DNA of 57,210 nt, taken from positions 1 to 57,210 of the forward strand of contig CAZBLH010000010.1 in assembly GCA_964492775.1 (NCBI GenBank), written 5' to 3'. Under the pieces are notes generated by a model, which was given only the letters and a program-made list of their open reading frames with translations, was not told the origin of the DNA and ran no database searches. The stretch is from WRDS01 sp964492775. GTDB taxonomy: Bacteria > Actinomycetota > Coriobacteriia > Anaerosomatales > PHET01. Each line of letters opens with the position of its first letter. The first letter of the stretch is position 1. The translations under genes and the position numbers were made by a program. Below, in pieces: positions 1 through 7,933 of the stretch.

Positions 1-1
1 C

Positions 2-1042
2 GCCGAGCACGGCATCCTCATCAAGGGCGGCGAGGCGCTGGAGACCGCGCACAAGATCCGCGCGATCGTCTTCGACAAGACCGGCACGCTCACCCACGGC
101 AAGCCTGTCGTGACGGAGTACGAGCCGTTCGGCTCCTTCGACTCGAGCGAGCTATTTCAGCTGGCAGCAGCGCTCGAGAAGTCCTCCGAGCACCCGCTTG
201 CCGAGGCGATCGTCGCCCGAGCAAGTGAGCTGGGTCTTGAACTCGCGGGAGTCACGGGCTTCTCGGCGATTCCGGGACACGGCGTCGAGGGCAGCGTCGG
301 CGGGCGCCGCGTGGTGCTCGGCAACCGGAAGCTGATGGTGCGCGAACGCGTGGACATGGCCGCGTGGGCGGCTCGCATCGAGGAGCTCGAGGGCCAGGGC
401 AAGACGGTGATGCTGGCCGCTGTCGACGGACAGCCCGCCGGGCTGATCGCCGTTGCCGATACGCTCAAGGAGAACTCGAAGGAGGCGGTCGACCGGCTCA
501 CCCAGTTGGGCGTGAAGGTCTTCATGATCACCGGCGACAACCGCCTCACCGCCGAGGCGATCGCGCGCCAGGCCGGAATCAAGCCGGAGAACGTCCTCGC
601 CGAGGTGCTCCCCGAGCACAAGGCCGAGGAGGTCTCGAAGCTACAGGCCAAGGGGCTGGTCACGGCGATGGTCGGTGATGGGATCAACGACACGCCGGCG
701 TTGGCACAGGCCGATGTCGGTATCGCGATGGGTGCCGGTACCGACGTGGCGATGGAGACCGGTGGCATCGTGCTGATGAAGAACGACCTGCGCGATGTTG
801 TCACCGCGATCGAGCTCTCGAAGAAGACGATGGGCAAGATCCGGCAGAACTTCTTCTGGGCGCTCGGCTACAACAGCCTCGGCATACCGGTGGCGGCCGC
901 AGGCCTTCTTCGGCCCGAACTCGCCGGTGCCGCGATGGCGCTGTCCAGCGTGAGCGTCGTGACGAGTTCGCTGCTGCTGCGGCGCTTCAAGCCCAGCCTG
1001 ACCTCGGCGCCCTCTGCGTCGGCAACCGAAAGGGGGCGGTAG
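2..1042 (+). CDS. copA: Copper-type P-type ATPase, C-terminal part (5' end outside window)
   Basis: This is the C-terminal part of a heavy-metal P-type ATPase that pumps metal ions out across the membrane using ATP. The reading frame is open from base 2, so the gene begins before the window. The phosphorylation motif DKTGTLT is encoded near bases 77-97, followed by the HP motif (SEHPLA), the nucleotide-binding GxGxxG region, and the hinge motif MVGDGIND. The last two membrane segments carry YN and MALSS...SS, which in the PIB-1 subgroup form the Cu(I) transport site, so Cu(I) is the most likely substrate. The CPC segment and any N-terminal metal-binding domains lie upstream and cannot be seen. 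It is followed after 2 nt by a DUF7282 protein, suggesting co-transcription. Confidence 0.93.
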   Translation, partial: AEHGILIKGGEALETAHKIRAIVFDKTGTLTHGKPVVTEYEPFGSFDSSELFQLAAALEKSSEHPLAEAIVARASELGLELAGVTGFSAIPGHGVEGSVGGRRVVLGNRKLMVRERVDMAAWAARIEELEGQGKTVMLAAVDGQPAGLIAVADTLKENSKEAVDRLTQLGVKVFMITGDNRLTAEAIARQAGIKPENVLAEVLPEHKAEEVSKLQAKGLVTAMVGDGINDTPALAQADVGIAMGAGTDVAMETGGIVLMKNDLRDVVTAIELSKKTMGKIRQNFFWALGYNSLGIPVAAAGLLRPELAGAAMALSSVSVVTSSLLLRRFKPSLTSAPSASATERGR

Positions 1043-1044
1043 AG

Positions 1045-1512
1045 ATGAGTAGACGCCGTATCATCACCGTCGCCATCACTGCGGCAATCACGTTCGGCAT
1101 CGCGATCTGGGGCGTACTCGTCCCCTATACGGAAGTCATGGGCGTGATAGCGGCGCCCGGCAGCACCAGCATCGAGGTCTCCGACCAGCCGAGCGCGGCC
1201 AGCGCCGGGAAGGTCACGATAGACCGCGTCGTCACGCCGCGAGATGCCTTCGTGGTCGTGCACCAAGCCGAGGACGGCATGCCGGGAATGCGCGTCGGAT
1301 ATGCGCCGATCACTCGGGGAGAGACGCGTGAGCTCGTGGTCACACTTGACCCGGAGGTTCCGCCCACGGCCAATCTGATTGCTGCGGTTCACGTTGACGC
1401 TGGCGTGCGCGGCGTGTTCGAGTTCGACATGGATGACATGTCGCACAGCCCCGATCTCCCGTTCTTCATCGGCGGCGAGGAGATCGCGACCGTATTCCGC
1501 GCAGCGAAGTAG
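1045..1512 (+). CDS. DUF7282-type membrane-anchored or secreted protein
   Basis: This is a 155-residue protein with an N-terminal hydrophobic segment (about residues 6-28) that is either a signal peptide or an anchor. The rest resembles the DUF7282 beta-sandwich: a DQPS turn, then VTIDRVVTPRDAFVVVHQ, a GYAPI strand and a VTLDPEV...IAAVHVD strand. The family has no established function; it occurs in surface and halocyanin-like proteins. The ATG lies 2 nt after the stop of the copper ATPase and has a purine-rich ribosome-binding site (about 1029-1038), so the two are probably one transcript. A role in periplasmic or cell-surface metal handling is only inferred from that linkage. Confidence 0.7.
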   Translation: MSRRRIITVAITAAITFGIAIWGVLVPYTEVMGVIAAPGSTSIEVSDQPSAASAGKVTIDRVVTPRDAFVVVHQAEDGMPGMRVGYAPITRGETRELVVTLDPEVPPTANLIAAVHVDAGVRGVFEFDMDDMSHSPDLPFFIGGEEIATVFRAAK

Positions 1513-1560
1513 GCCGGTGCCTTCGGCGGAATCTGACGCCGAGAGCCTGACAGCACAAAC

Positions 1561-1597
1561 CAAGAGCCCCCTCCGGACGACTTGGAGGGGGCTCTTG
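1561..1597. terminator. Bidirectional intrinsic terminator
   Basis: A 14-bp perfect inverted repeat (1561-1574 and 1584-1597) with a 9-nt loop lies between the convergent DUF7282 gene and cysK. The plus-strand side is followed by a short T-rich stretch, and the opposite side is preceded by an A-rich one. It can serve both transcripts. Confidence 0.85.
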
Positions 1598-1649
1598 TTC
1601 TTCCTGCTGGTCACGCGGCGGCCGAGCCAGAGTTCGCGGTGCCTTCAGC

Positions 1650-2582
1650 CTATGCGTCGGGGTTGAACAGTAGCGTCGAGAGGTACCGCTCGCCAGTGTC
1701 GGGGAGCACGGCAAGGACCAGCTTGCCGGCGTTCTCAGGGCGCTGCGCGATCTCGCGGGCTGCGTATGCTATTGCCCCGGAGGAGATGCCGACGAGCAGG
1801 CCCTCTTTCCGCGCGAGCTCTCGGCCAGTCTCGAACGCCTTCTCGTTCTCGACAGGGAAGATCTCGTCGAGCAGATCGGTCCTGAGCACCTTGGGTACGA
1901 AGCCGGCACCGATGCCTTGGATCTTGTGTGGCCCGGGCGCGCCACCGGAGAGCACCGGCGAGTCCGACGGCTCGACGGCGATCGCCTTGAACTCAGGCTT
2001 GCGCTCCTTGAGTACCTGCGCGGTGCCGGTGATGGTCCCGCCCGTCCCGACGCCTGCGACTACGATGTCAACCTTGCCGTCGGTATCGTTCCAGATCTCC
2101 TCGGCAGTGGTTGCGCGATGGATTGCAGGGTTCGCCTCGTTCTCGAACTGCTGCAACACGATCGAGTCGGGAATCTCGGCGCTGAGCTCATTCGCCTTGC
2201 GGATGGCGCCGCCCATGCCCTCGGAGCCGGGCGTCAGGACGAGCTCCGCGCCGTAGGCCTTGAGGAGGTTGCGGCGCTCGACGCTCATGGTCTCGGGCAT
2301 GGTGAGGATCAGCCGATAGCCCTTCGCCGCCGCGACGAACGCGAGCGCGATGCCCGTATTGCCGCTCGTGGGTTCGATCAGCGTGGTGTCAGGCCTGATC
2401 GCACCGGCCTCCTCGGCCGCCTTGATCATCGAGTAGCCGACACGGTCCTTCACCGAGCCGGCGGGGTTGAACGACTCGAGCTTGAAGACAAGATCTGCGC
2501 CGAGCCCCTCGGCGAACTTGCGCGGCCGGAACAGGGGAGTGTTGCCGATAAGTTCAGTCAGGTCGTTGGCGATGCGTGCCAT
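1650..2582 (-). CDS. cysK: Cysteine synthase A (O-acetylserine sulfhydrylase)
   Basis: This enzyme makes L-cysteine from O-acetylserine and sulfide with pyridoxal phosphate, in the cytoplasm. The 310-residue length is normal for CysK. Visible landmarks are ELIGNTPL at the N-terminus, the Schiff-base lysine in NPAGSVKDR (K45), the substrate loop TSGNTG (about 72-77), the phosphate-binding glycines in GVGTGGTITG, and the GISSGA motif near the C-terminus. The ATG has an AGGGAGAG ribosome-binding site. It lies 93 nt downstream of an Rrf2-family regulator on the same strand, an arrangement that suggests cysteine or Fe-S dependent control of this gene. CBS or CysM activity cannot be excluded by eye. 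Confidence 0.95.
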   Translation of the reverse strand: MARIANDLTELIGNTPLFRPRKFAEGLGADLVFKLESFNPAGSVKDRVGYSMIKAAEEAGAIRPDTTLIEPTSGNTGIALAFVAAAKGYRLILTMPETMSVERRNLLKAYGAELVLTPGSEGMGGAIRKANELSAEIPDSIVLQQFENEANPAIHRATTAEEIWNDTDGKVDIVVAGVGTGGTITGTAQVLKERKPEFKAIAVEPSDSPVLSGGAPGPHKIQGIGAGFVPKVLRTDLLDEIFPVENEKAFETGRELARKEGLLVGISSGAIAYAAREIAQRPENAGKLVLAVLPDTGERYLSTLLFNPDA

Positions 2583-2675
2583 GCTCTCTCCCTTTCGCTT
2601 GCCGTCCGCTGATGCGGTCCGGTCGCCTCGTCAGGTGTATGCCGCAACGAGGCGCAGTGCTCACATGGTGGCAGG

Positions 2676-3116
2676 TCAGATGTAGTACATCGCTGACTCA
2701 AGCAGTAGCTCCTCTCGGCGTCTGACGAGGTCCGACAAGGTCGTGGCGTCGAGGACCTGGCGCAGGGCGTCCTCGGCGTTTTGGAACAGCGCGCTGACTA
2801 CGCAGCGGTCCGGGGTGTCGCAGCAAGCGGCGCCACCGGGACAGTCCGAGAGCTGCAGCGGCCCTTCGAGCGCGGTGATGATCTCGGTGACCGTGATGGA
2901 GCGCGGATCGCGCGTAAGCATGTAACCCCCCCGCGCGCCGCGGGTGCCGGAGACGAGGTCGGCTCGGCGAAGAGAGGCGAGGATCTGCTCCAGGTACGCC
3001 GGGGGCAGCGCCTCTTTCTCAGAGAGGTCTTTGCTCAGCATAGGACCCTGGTCGTACGCCTCGGCGAGTGCGAGGGCTGCGCGCAGGCCGTAGCTCACCC
3101 GTGCAGAGAACTTCAC
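2676..3116 (-). CDS. Rrf2-family transcriptional regulator (IscR/CymR-like)
   Basis: This is a 146-residue winged-helix regulator. The N-terminal MKFSARVSYGLRAALALA is the typical Rrf2 start, followed by the recognition helix and the wing (RGARGGYMLTRDP). A cysteine group follows (CPGGAACC, then C five residues later), compatible with [2Fe-2S] binding as in IscR. The GTG at 3116 was preferred over an in-frame start 35 codons upstream. It has GGAG six bases upstream and begins exactly where family members begin, and the longer form would start within the candidate -35 region. It is first in an operon with cysK and probably senses Fe-S, cysteine or sulfide status. A promoter with an imperfect inverted repeat lies just upstream. 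Confidence 0.88.
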   Translation of the reverse strand: MKFSARVSYGLRAALALAEAYDQGPMLSKDLSEKEALPPAYLEQILASLRRADLVSGTRGARGGYMLTRDPRSITVTEIITALEGPLQLSDCPGGAACCDTPDRCVVSALFQNAEDALRQVLDATTLSDLVRRREELLLESAMYYI

Positions 3117-3191
3117 TTGGCGCTCCCGACTCCCGACGATTGCTGCTCCGCGCGGGCGATCACCGCTGCCCCTGACGAAGCCTTCGCGCGT

Positions 3192-3221
3192 ATTGTAGAT
3201 ATTATCAGTCGGAATAGTCAA
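3192..3221 (-). promoter_or_regulatory. Promoter of the Rrf2-cysK operon with candidate operator
   Basis: On the minus strand, TTGACT (3216-3221) and TACAAT (3192-3197) are separated by 18 bp, close to the sigma-70 consensus. The spacer is AT-rich, unusual here, and holds an imperfect inverted repeat (GACTATT ... AATATC, 3198-3219), the kind of site an Rrf2 protein could bind to repress its own operon. Confidence 0.65.
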
Positions 3222-3275
3222 CTATGTGCCGAGCGGCGCTGCTGCGCGTGGTTGGCGTCCTGCAGCCGGGCTGCT

Positions 3276-3758
3276 TCAGCGAAGCACGTCTTCGGGATCG
3301 AGCGAGCCGTCCTCCTGTTCCCGAGCGTGCTGGATGTGGGCCTTTCTCGAGTCGAGGATCGTCTTGGACTCGAGAACGCGGTGGTACACCGAGCGGAACA
3401 GTTCGTCGTCGCGCACGATCGGAGCGAGCGGCGCCAGCAGGGAGTAGGCGGCGTCGACCTCGTCGCGCTCCAACAGAACCTCGGCCTCGGTGATACGCAG
3501 GGTCACGTCGTGCGACTCGTCCCACGGCTCAAGCGTGCGGGCGAGCCGCGCCGCTTCCACGCGTTCGGCGGTGGGCAGGGATGTGTCGCGGGCATGGCGG
3601 CCAAGCGACTCGGCGTAGAGGTGCGCTGAGGCCGCCGCCAGGAGTATGGCGACGAGTGCGACGGCTACAACGCGCCGTCGTCGCAATCTGCCCGGGCGCG
3701 CGTCAGTGTCACGCCCGGAGGCTTCGGTGAGGCGTCCAGCGGCTCGTTTCGCCACCAT
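3276..3758 (-). CDS. Membrane-anchored hypothetical protein, helical repeat-like
   Basis: This 160-residue protein has a basic N-terminus, one hydrophobic segment (about residues 29-45) and then a charged helical region. Its pattern (ERVEAARLARTLEPWDESHDVTLRITEAEVLLERDEVDAAYSLL) resembles TPR-like helix pairs. It would be a cytoplasm-anchored or exported protein with the helical part outside. It starts 15 nt after the stop of the radical SAM gene and is probably co-transcribed with it. I do not recognise the family. A scaffolding or partner role for the radical SAM product is a guess from position. Confidence 0.6.
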   Translation of the reverse strand: MVAKRAAGRLTEASGRDTDARPGRLRRRRVVAVALVAILLAAASAHLYAESLGRHARDTSLPTAERVEAARLARTLEPWDESHDVTLRITEAEVLLERDEVDAAYSLLAPLAPIVRDDELFRSVYHRVLESKTILDSRKAHIQHAREQEDGSLDPEDVLR

Positions 3759-3773
3759 GCGCCACCACCTCGG

Positions 3774-4970
3774 CTACCCGCAGGACCCCGGCGCCGAGCA
3801 GGGAGCGGAGCGGTTGAAGTCGGGCGTTGCACCGATGCGCTCGATAAGCTCAGACCGGTCGAACTCGGCGTGAAGCAAACACGTCGTGTCTTCTGCCATC
3901 GGGTCTCCCGTGCGCTGCCAGGCCTTCGCTCTGCACCCGCGGCAGATGCGCGAGTACTCGCAGGCCTCCGGCGAGCAGACACCCTTCGCCTCCTGGACGT
4001 CGAGCTTGTAGAGTTCACCGACTGCGTCCTGGAGCGTCATCTCGCGCACGTTGCCGATGGTCCAGTCCTGGGCGAACTGGCAGGGCATGATCCCGCCCTC
4101 GGAGTTGATGTTCATGTGGCCCTTGCCCACGGGGCAGGCGCTGATGACCTTGAGGCGCTCGAGGCCGTTGGAGACGTCGATCCCGCGCTCCACGAACTTC
4201 TCGGCGACGAATGGGATGAAGCTCGGCATCGCGCCGATGTCCCACTCGAGCTTGCTCTCCTCCGAGAGGATGTCTTCGACGATGAAGTCGCCGAGTTCCC
4301 GCCACTGCTCGGGGGTGATGCGCCCGTCGTCCTCGCCCTCGCTGCGGCCGGCGGTTATCAGGTCGCAGAAGTAGATGAGGCCGACGCCGAGCCGCTTGGC
4401 CTCGGCGATGAGGTCGTACACGTACGGCCACGTTTCCTGGCTGATCGCGGTCTTGATGGCGACGTTGACGCCCTCCTCGCGAAGCACCTTGATGGCCTCG
4501 ACCACTCGATCGTGCGTTCCGGGAACGCCGACCATGGGATCATGGAACTCGGCGGGGCCGTAGAGTGACGTCGCGATCCAGTCGATGCCGTTGGCCTTGA
4601 GTCGCTTGGCAGCATCGCGGTCGATGATTGTGCAGTTGGTCGAGACGGTCACGCGAATCCCGTAGCCGCGGGCCAGCACGAGGATCTCCCAGAAGTTCTT
4701 GCGCATCATAGGCTCGCCGCCTGAGAGGAACAGCGCAGGCAGCCCGCGCTCACCCATCTGGCGCACCAGGGCGATCGTCTCCTGGTCGGTGAGCTCGTTG
4801 GGCCGCTCATGGGAGTCTGCGGCCATATAACAGTGGTCGCAGAGCAGGTTGCAGCGGTTGGTGATGTTCCAGATCACATCGCTCGGGCATCCTGCCTTGA
4901 ACGCCTTGACGGCCTTGTTCTCGACCTCGGCAAGCGGGCCTTTGAAGAAGAGGGAACGAACATGTGCCAT
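3774..4970 (-). CDS. Radical SAM/SPASM protein (AhbD/NirJ-like)
   Basis: This is a 398-residue radical SAM enzyme. The cluster-binding CxxxCxxC is CNLLCDHC (C40, C44, C47), followed by SGGEP (about 83-87) for SAM binding. The C-terminal SPASM-like region has CPVGKGHMNINSEGGIMPC and then CSPEACEYSRICRGC, the spacing seen in AhbD, NirJ and PqqE-type enzymes that hold an extra Fe4S4 cluster. The tail ends APCSAPGSCG. Family members decarboxylate haem precursors or modify peptides. The substrate cannot be told from sequence, and no other haem-pathway gene is adjacent. The ATG has GGGAG upstream. It is followed by a membrane-anchored protein in the same operon. Confidence 0.85.
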   Translation of the reverse strand: MAHVRSLFFKGPLAEVENKAVKAFKAGCPSDVIWNITNRCNLLCDHCYMAADSHERPNELTDQETIALVRQMGERGLPALFLSGGEPMMRKNFWEILVLARGYGIRVTVSTNCTIIDRDAAKRLKANGIDWIATSLYGPAEFHDPMVGVPGTHDRVVEAIKVLREEGVNVAIKTAISQETWPYVYDLIAEAKRLGVGLIYFCDLITAGRSEGEDDGRITPEQWRELGDFIVEDILSEESKLEWDIGAMPSFIPFVAEKFVERGIDVSNGLERLKVISACPVGKGHMNINSEGGIMPCQFAQDWTIGNVREMTLQDAVGELYKLDVQEAKGVCSPEACEYSRICRGCRAKAWQRTGDPMAEDTTCLLHAEFDRSELIERIGATPDFNRSAPCSAPGSCG

Positions 4971-5165
4971 GAGGGGCTCCCGTAACGAATCGCTGTTGTG
5001 TGCGGAACGCGTTTCCGACCCTCTAGTGTATGCGAGCGGCGCGCCAATGTAACTGCATGTAACAACTATGACGTGTGTGGTTCGCCCGACGCGCTACACT
5101 GGGATCGCCGAGGGGGAGGGTATTCTCGGCAGCGGAGATTTTCGGCTGGATTGAAGGGCATCAGC

Positions 5166-5861
5166 ATGGTGGACCGTGAGGGCATGCGTATCCGGGTGAC
5201 CAACAATGGCCCCTACCTCGTGCAGGGAGACGTGCCGCTTGAGCGCGTCGAGATCGTCACGAACGAAGAGGGCGAGTCCATCGGGTACCGCGTCACCGAG
5301 AGGTTTTCGACGCAGCCCAAGTACGCGCTGTGCCGCTGTGGGCACTCGGGCAACAAGCCGTTCTGCGACGGGACGCACAACTTCGGCGGCTTCGAAGGCA
5401 CCGAGACCGCTGGCAACGAGTCGTACGCCTCGATGGCCGTCGCTATCGACGGGCCTGGCGTGCGGCTGCACGATGCTCGAGTCCTTTGCGCCGAGGCGCG
5501 CTTCTGCGACCGAGCGGGCGGCCTGTGGAACCTGGTTGAGCGCTGCGATGAGCCCGATGCCCTCGAGCTGGCACGCGAGGAAGCGCAGCTGTGCCCTTCC
5601 GGTCGCTACGTCCTGTGCGAGGGGGAGGCCGAGCGCGAGCTTGAGCCGGAGCTTGAGCCGTCCATTGGTGTGCTGGAGGATCCGATCATGGGCGTCAGCG
5701 GGCCGTTGTTCGTGCGCGGTGGGATTCCCGTCATTAGTGCGGATGGCGAGCCCTATGAGGTACGCAACCGGGTCACGCTGTGCCGTTGTGGCCGGTCCAA
5801 GAACAAGCCGTTCTGCGATGGTTCGCACCTGCGCGAGGGATTCCGCGACGAGACATCCTGA
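5166..5861 (+). CDS. CDGSH-type multi-cluster iron-sulfur protein
   Basis: This 231-residue protein has two CDGSH-type iron-sulfur fingers: CRCGHSGNKPFCDGTH (about residues 57-72) and CRCGRSKNKPFCDGSH near the C-terminus. Each offers three Cys and one His ligand for a [2Fe-2S] cluster. Between them is a cysteine-containing segment (LCAEARFCDRAGG...RCDEP...CPSG) resembling the divergent mono-cluster Fe4S4 domain (DUF1271-like). It is probably a redox or Fe-S sensing protein in the cytoplasm. The ATG at 5166 was chosen because it has AAGGG about 8 nt upstream and precedes the conserved MRIRVTNNGPYLV start. It is transcribed divergently from the radical SAM operon. Confidence 0.85.
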   Translation: MVDREGMRIRVTNNGPYLVQGDVPLERVEIVTNEEGESIGYRVTERFSTQPKYALCRCGHSGNKPFCDGTHNFGGFEGTETAGNESYASMAVAIDGPGVRLHDARVLCAEARFCDRAGGLWNLVERCDEPDALELAREEAQLCPSGRYVLCEGEAERELEPELEPSIGVLEDPIMGVSGPLFVRGGIPVISADGEPYEVRNRVTLCRCGRSKNKPFCDGSHLREGFRDETS

Positions 5862-5937
5862 CGCCCCGGGCCGGCGCGCCCAGCGCAAGCGCCGAGTCGC
5901 CGCCGCCATGCCGTTGGGTCAGCCGAGAGTCAGGATC

Positions 5938-7215
5938 TCAGGCCTCTGATTCGCCGACGTCAAGCCGCGCCGTGAGCGTGTGAATCTCGGGGCGGGTCAG
6001 GGCGAGTAGAGCCACGAGGAGCAGGCACGCTCCAGCGCCCATGAACATCACCGCGAGTCCGGCCTTGATCACCACTCCGGCAAGGATCTGCGACACCGGC
6101 ATCAGCCCATAGATCGAGAACATGTAGAGCCCCATCATCCTGCCGAGCATCGCCGGCGGCGTGACGCGCTGCAGCTGCGTGATCAGCGTGATGGCCATGT
6201 ACCCGTTCGCCATGCCTACCAGCGCCATCAGCGGCAGTGCCTGCCAGGTGCTCGTGACGAACGCGAGCGCACCGATGGCGATGCCGAACCCGGTGAAGAG
6301 GGCGACCACGGCCGCTACGAACGCCCGCCCGGTCAGTCGGGGAACCGCGCCTGCGGCCAACATGCCGGCAAGATTGCCACCCGCGAAGACCGACAAGATG
6401 ATTCCGAACGCCGCAGGGCCCTGGGCCAGTCTCGAGTCGGCGAGCACCGGAAGCCCCACGAGCAGCGGCCCGGAGACGAACGCGTTCCCGAGAGCGATGA
6501 TCGTGAGCATCCAGCGGATCTCAGGTTCGTGCCACAGCCACCCGAGACCCTCTCGGATCGAATGTAGGGTTCGCTTCACATCCGTGTCAGCCAGCGCCGC
6601 CGGCAGCCTACGCGTGAGCGTGAGGCAGATAGCCGAGAAAGCGAAGGTCACCATGTCGACCAGGTACGCAGTGCCGATCCCGTAGAGAGAGGCGACCTCC
6701 TCGCCACCGATCACCGAGCGGCCGAACAACGCGATGAGCAAGCCGGCTGCCGCAGGGCCGAGGAATCCGGCGGCCTCGTCGGCGATCTGGAAGAGCGAGT
6801 TCCCGCTTTCGAGGTGACTGTCGTCGAGGATGCGCGGGATCATCGCGTTTGCCGCGGGATAGAAGAAGCCGCTGACCGTGCCGAAGACGATGGCCGCAGC
6901 GTAGATCACCCAGAGGTCTATCTGTCCGAGCAGAATGCTCGTCGCGAGAAGCGCCGTAAGGCAGAACCGGACCACGTCCGATACGAGCACGATGTCCCGG
7001 GGAGAGTGCCGATCCGCCCAGACGCCCCCTACAAGCATGAACGCGGCTCGGGGAATACTCGAGCACGCCAGCACGAGGCCGATATGAAGCGGATCCTGCG
7101 TGATCGTGAGCACGAGCCACGGCAGGGCCACCAGGTGGAACTGGTCACCGAGGAAGCTGATAGCCTGCCCCATCCAAAGCAGGCGATAGTCTCTGTGTCG
7201 GAGCACCGATAACAC
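5938..7215 (-). CDS. MFS transporter (EntS-like exporter family)
   Basis: This is a major facilitator protein of about 425 residues with 12 predicted membrane segments. It opens with VLRHRDYRLLWMGQAISFLGDQ and has the loop motif GGVWADRHSPRD between segments 2 and 3. That layout matches the MFS_3 group, which includes the enterobactin exporter EntS and macrolide efflux proteins. The substrate is unknown. The GTG at 7215 has two purine-rich stretches (AGGGGG and AGGGG) upstream; a TTG at 7260 would add 15 residues. It is transcribed divergently from the PadR gene, whose regulator may act on the shared 7.2-7.45 kb region. Confidence 0.82.
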   Translation of the reverse strand: MLSVLRHRDYRLLWMGQAISFLGDQFHLVALPWLVLTITQDPLHIGLVLACSSIPRAAFMLVGGVWADRHSPRDIVLVSDVVRFCLTALLATSILLGQIDLWVIYAAAIVFGTVSGFFYPAANAMIPRILDDSHLESGNSLFQIADEAAGFLGPAAAGLLIALFGRSVIGGEEVASLYGIGTAYLVDMVTFAFSAICLTLTRRLPAALADTDVKRTLHSIREGLGWLWHEPEIRWMLTIIALGNAFVSGPLLVGLPVLADSRLAQGPAAFGIILSVFAGGNLAGMLAAGAVPRLTGRAFVAAVVALFTGFGIAIGALAFVTSTWQALPLMALVGMANGYMAITLITQLQRVTPPAMLGRMMGLYMFSIYGLMPVSQILAGVVIKAGLAVMFMGAGACLLLVALLALTRPEIHTLTARLDVGESEA

Positions 7216-7373
7216 AGGCCCCTGTCCCCCTACCACTCGAAGTCGCGAACCGTCCGGCAACGGACCGCATATTCCCCGCGAGAAACCTTATCACTGCGGA
7301 CTGACATCGAAAGCACAAATGGCAAGAAAAGTTCACGTCGCGCACGCTCGTGCGCGCCTGCGGTGGTCTGGCC

Positions 7374-7402
7374 TTGACAAGTAGATGAGGTCTACATAGT
7401 GT
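7374..7402 (+). promoter_or_regulatory. Promoter of the PadR-NifX-Mrp cluster with inverted repeat in the spacer
   Basis: TTGACA (7374-7379) is followed after 17 bp by TAGTGT (7397-7402). The spacer contains GTAGA-TGAGG-TCTAC (7381-7395), an inverted repeat exactly where a repressor would block RNA polymerase. A second small repeat, CTACA-TAG-TGTAG, overlaps the -10 element. The first ATG, at 7449, is about 40 nt from the expected transcription start. Confidence 0.6.
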
Positions 7403-7448
7403 AGTTCACAGTTAGATGTATAGCGCTTCTAGTCGATAGAGGATTCGT

Positions 7449-7916
7449 ATGAGCGGTCGAATCTGTAAGGATACTCAGCCTCAGCAGGACGGAGTTCACG
7501 ACGGCACCCGTCCGTGTTGTCGTCGAGCAGGAGGTGGCGCGCGTGGCGCATTGGTCGAGCCGGCAGCCCTCGCCGCGTTACTGAGTGGGGTTACTCACGG
7601 GTACGACGTGCGCCGTGTCATCGGTGAGATGACTAACGGCCAGATAGACGTGGATCCGGGAGGCCTGTACCGGGTCTTGCGTCGCATGGAGGAAGAAGGT
7701 TTCGTCCGCTCGAAATGGACAGAAGGCGGATGGGGACCGCAGCGCCGTGACTACGAGATCACGGGCGGTGGACGCGAGCTGGCTGAAGGTTGGATCGTGC
7801 ATCTGCGTGAGCGAGAGCGTCTTTCGGGCACTCTGGCGGATGCACTTGCCGCAGCAGTCAAGGGCTCTGACCCTGGACACGTTGGCTCATCCCCGGAAGA
7901 CGGGTCCACCGCGTGA
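7449..7916 (+). CDS. PadR-family regulator with cysteine-containing N-terminal extension
   Basis: This is a 155-residue winged-helix regulator. The PadR core starts near residue 36 (LVEPAALAALLSGVTHGYDVRRVIGEM), followed by the recognition helix (GGLYRVLRRMEEEGFV) and the wing (GPQRRDYEITGGGRE). The helical C-terminus is short, as in the PadR-s2 type. Ahead of the core lies about 35 residues with C6, C23 and C24, which may bind a metal or an Fe-S cluster. The ATG has GAGG six bases upstream. It heads a cluster with a NifX-like protein and an Mrp ATPase, and similar PadR genes beside such pairs are, as I recall, seen in anaerobes. Autoregulation is likely given the promoter repeat. Confidence 0.8.
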   Translation: MSGRICKDTQPQQDGVHDGTRPCCRRAGGGARGALVEPAALAALLSGVTHGYDVRRVIGEMTNGQIDVDPGGLYRVLRRMEEEGFVRSKWTEGGWGPQRRDYEITGGGRELAEGWIVHLRERERLSGTLADALAAAVKGSDPGHVGSSPEDGSTA

Positions 7917-7933
7917 CGCGAGGAGGTGCGGCA

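Noticed and set aside
3117..3221. Longer Rrf2 protein starting at 3221
   Set aside because: The extension would start within the candidate promoter's -35 region, and the GTG at 3116 has a proper ribosome-binding site and the conserved family start.
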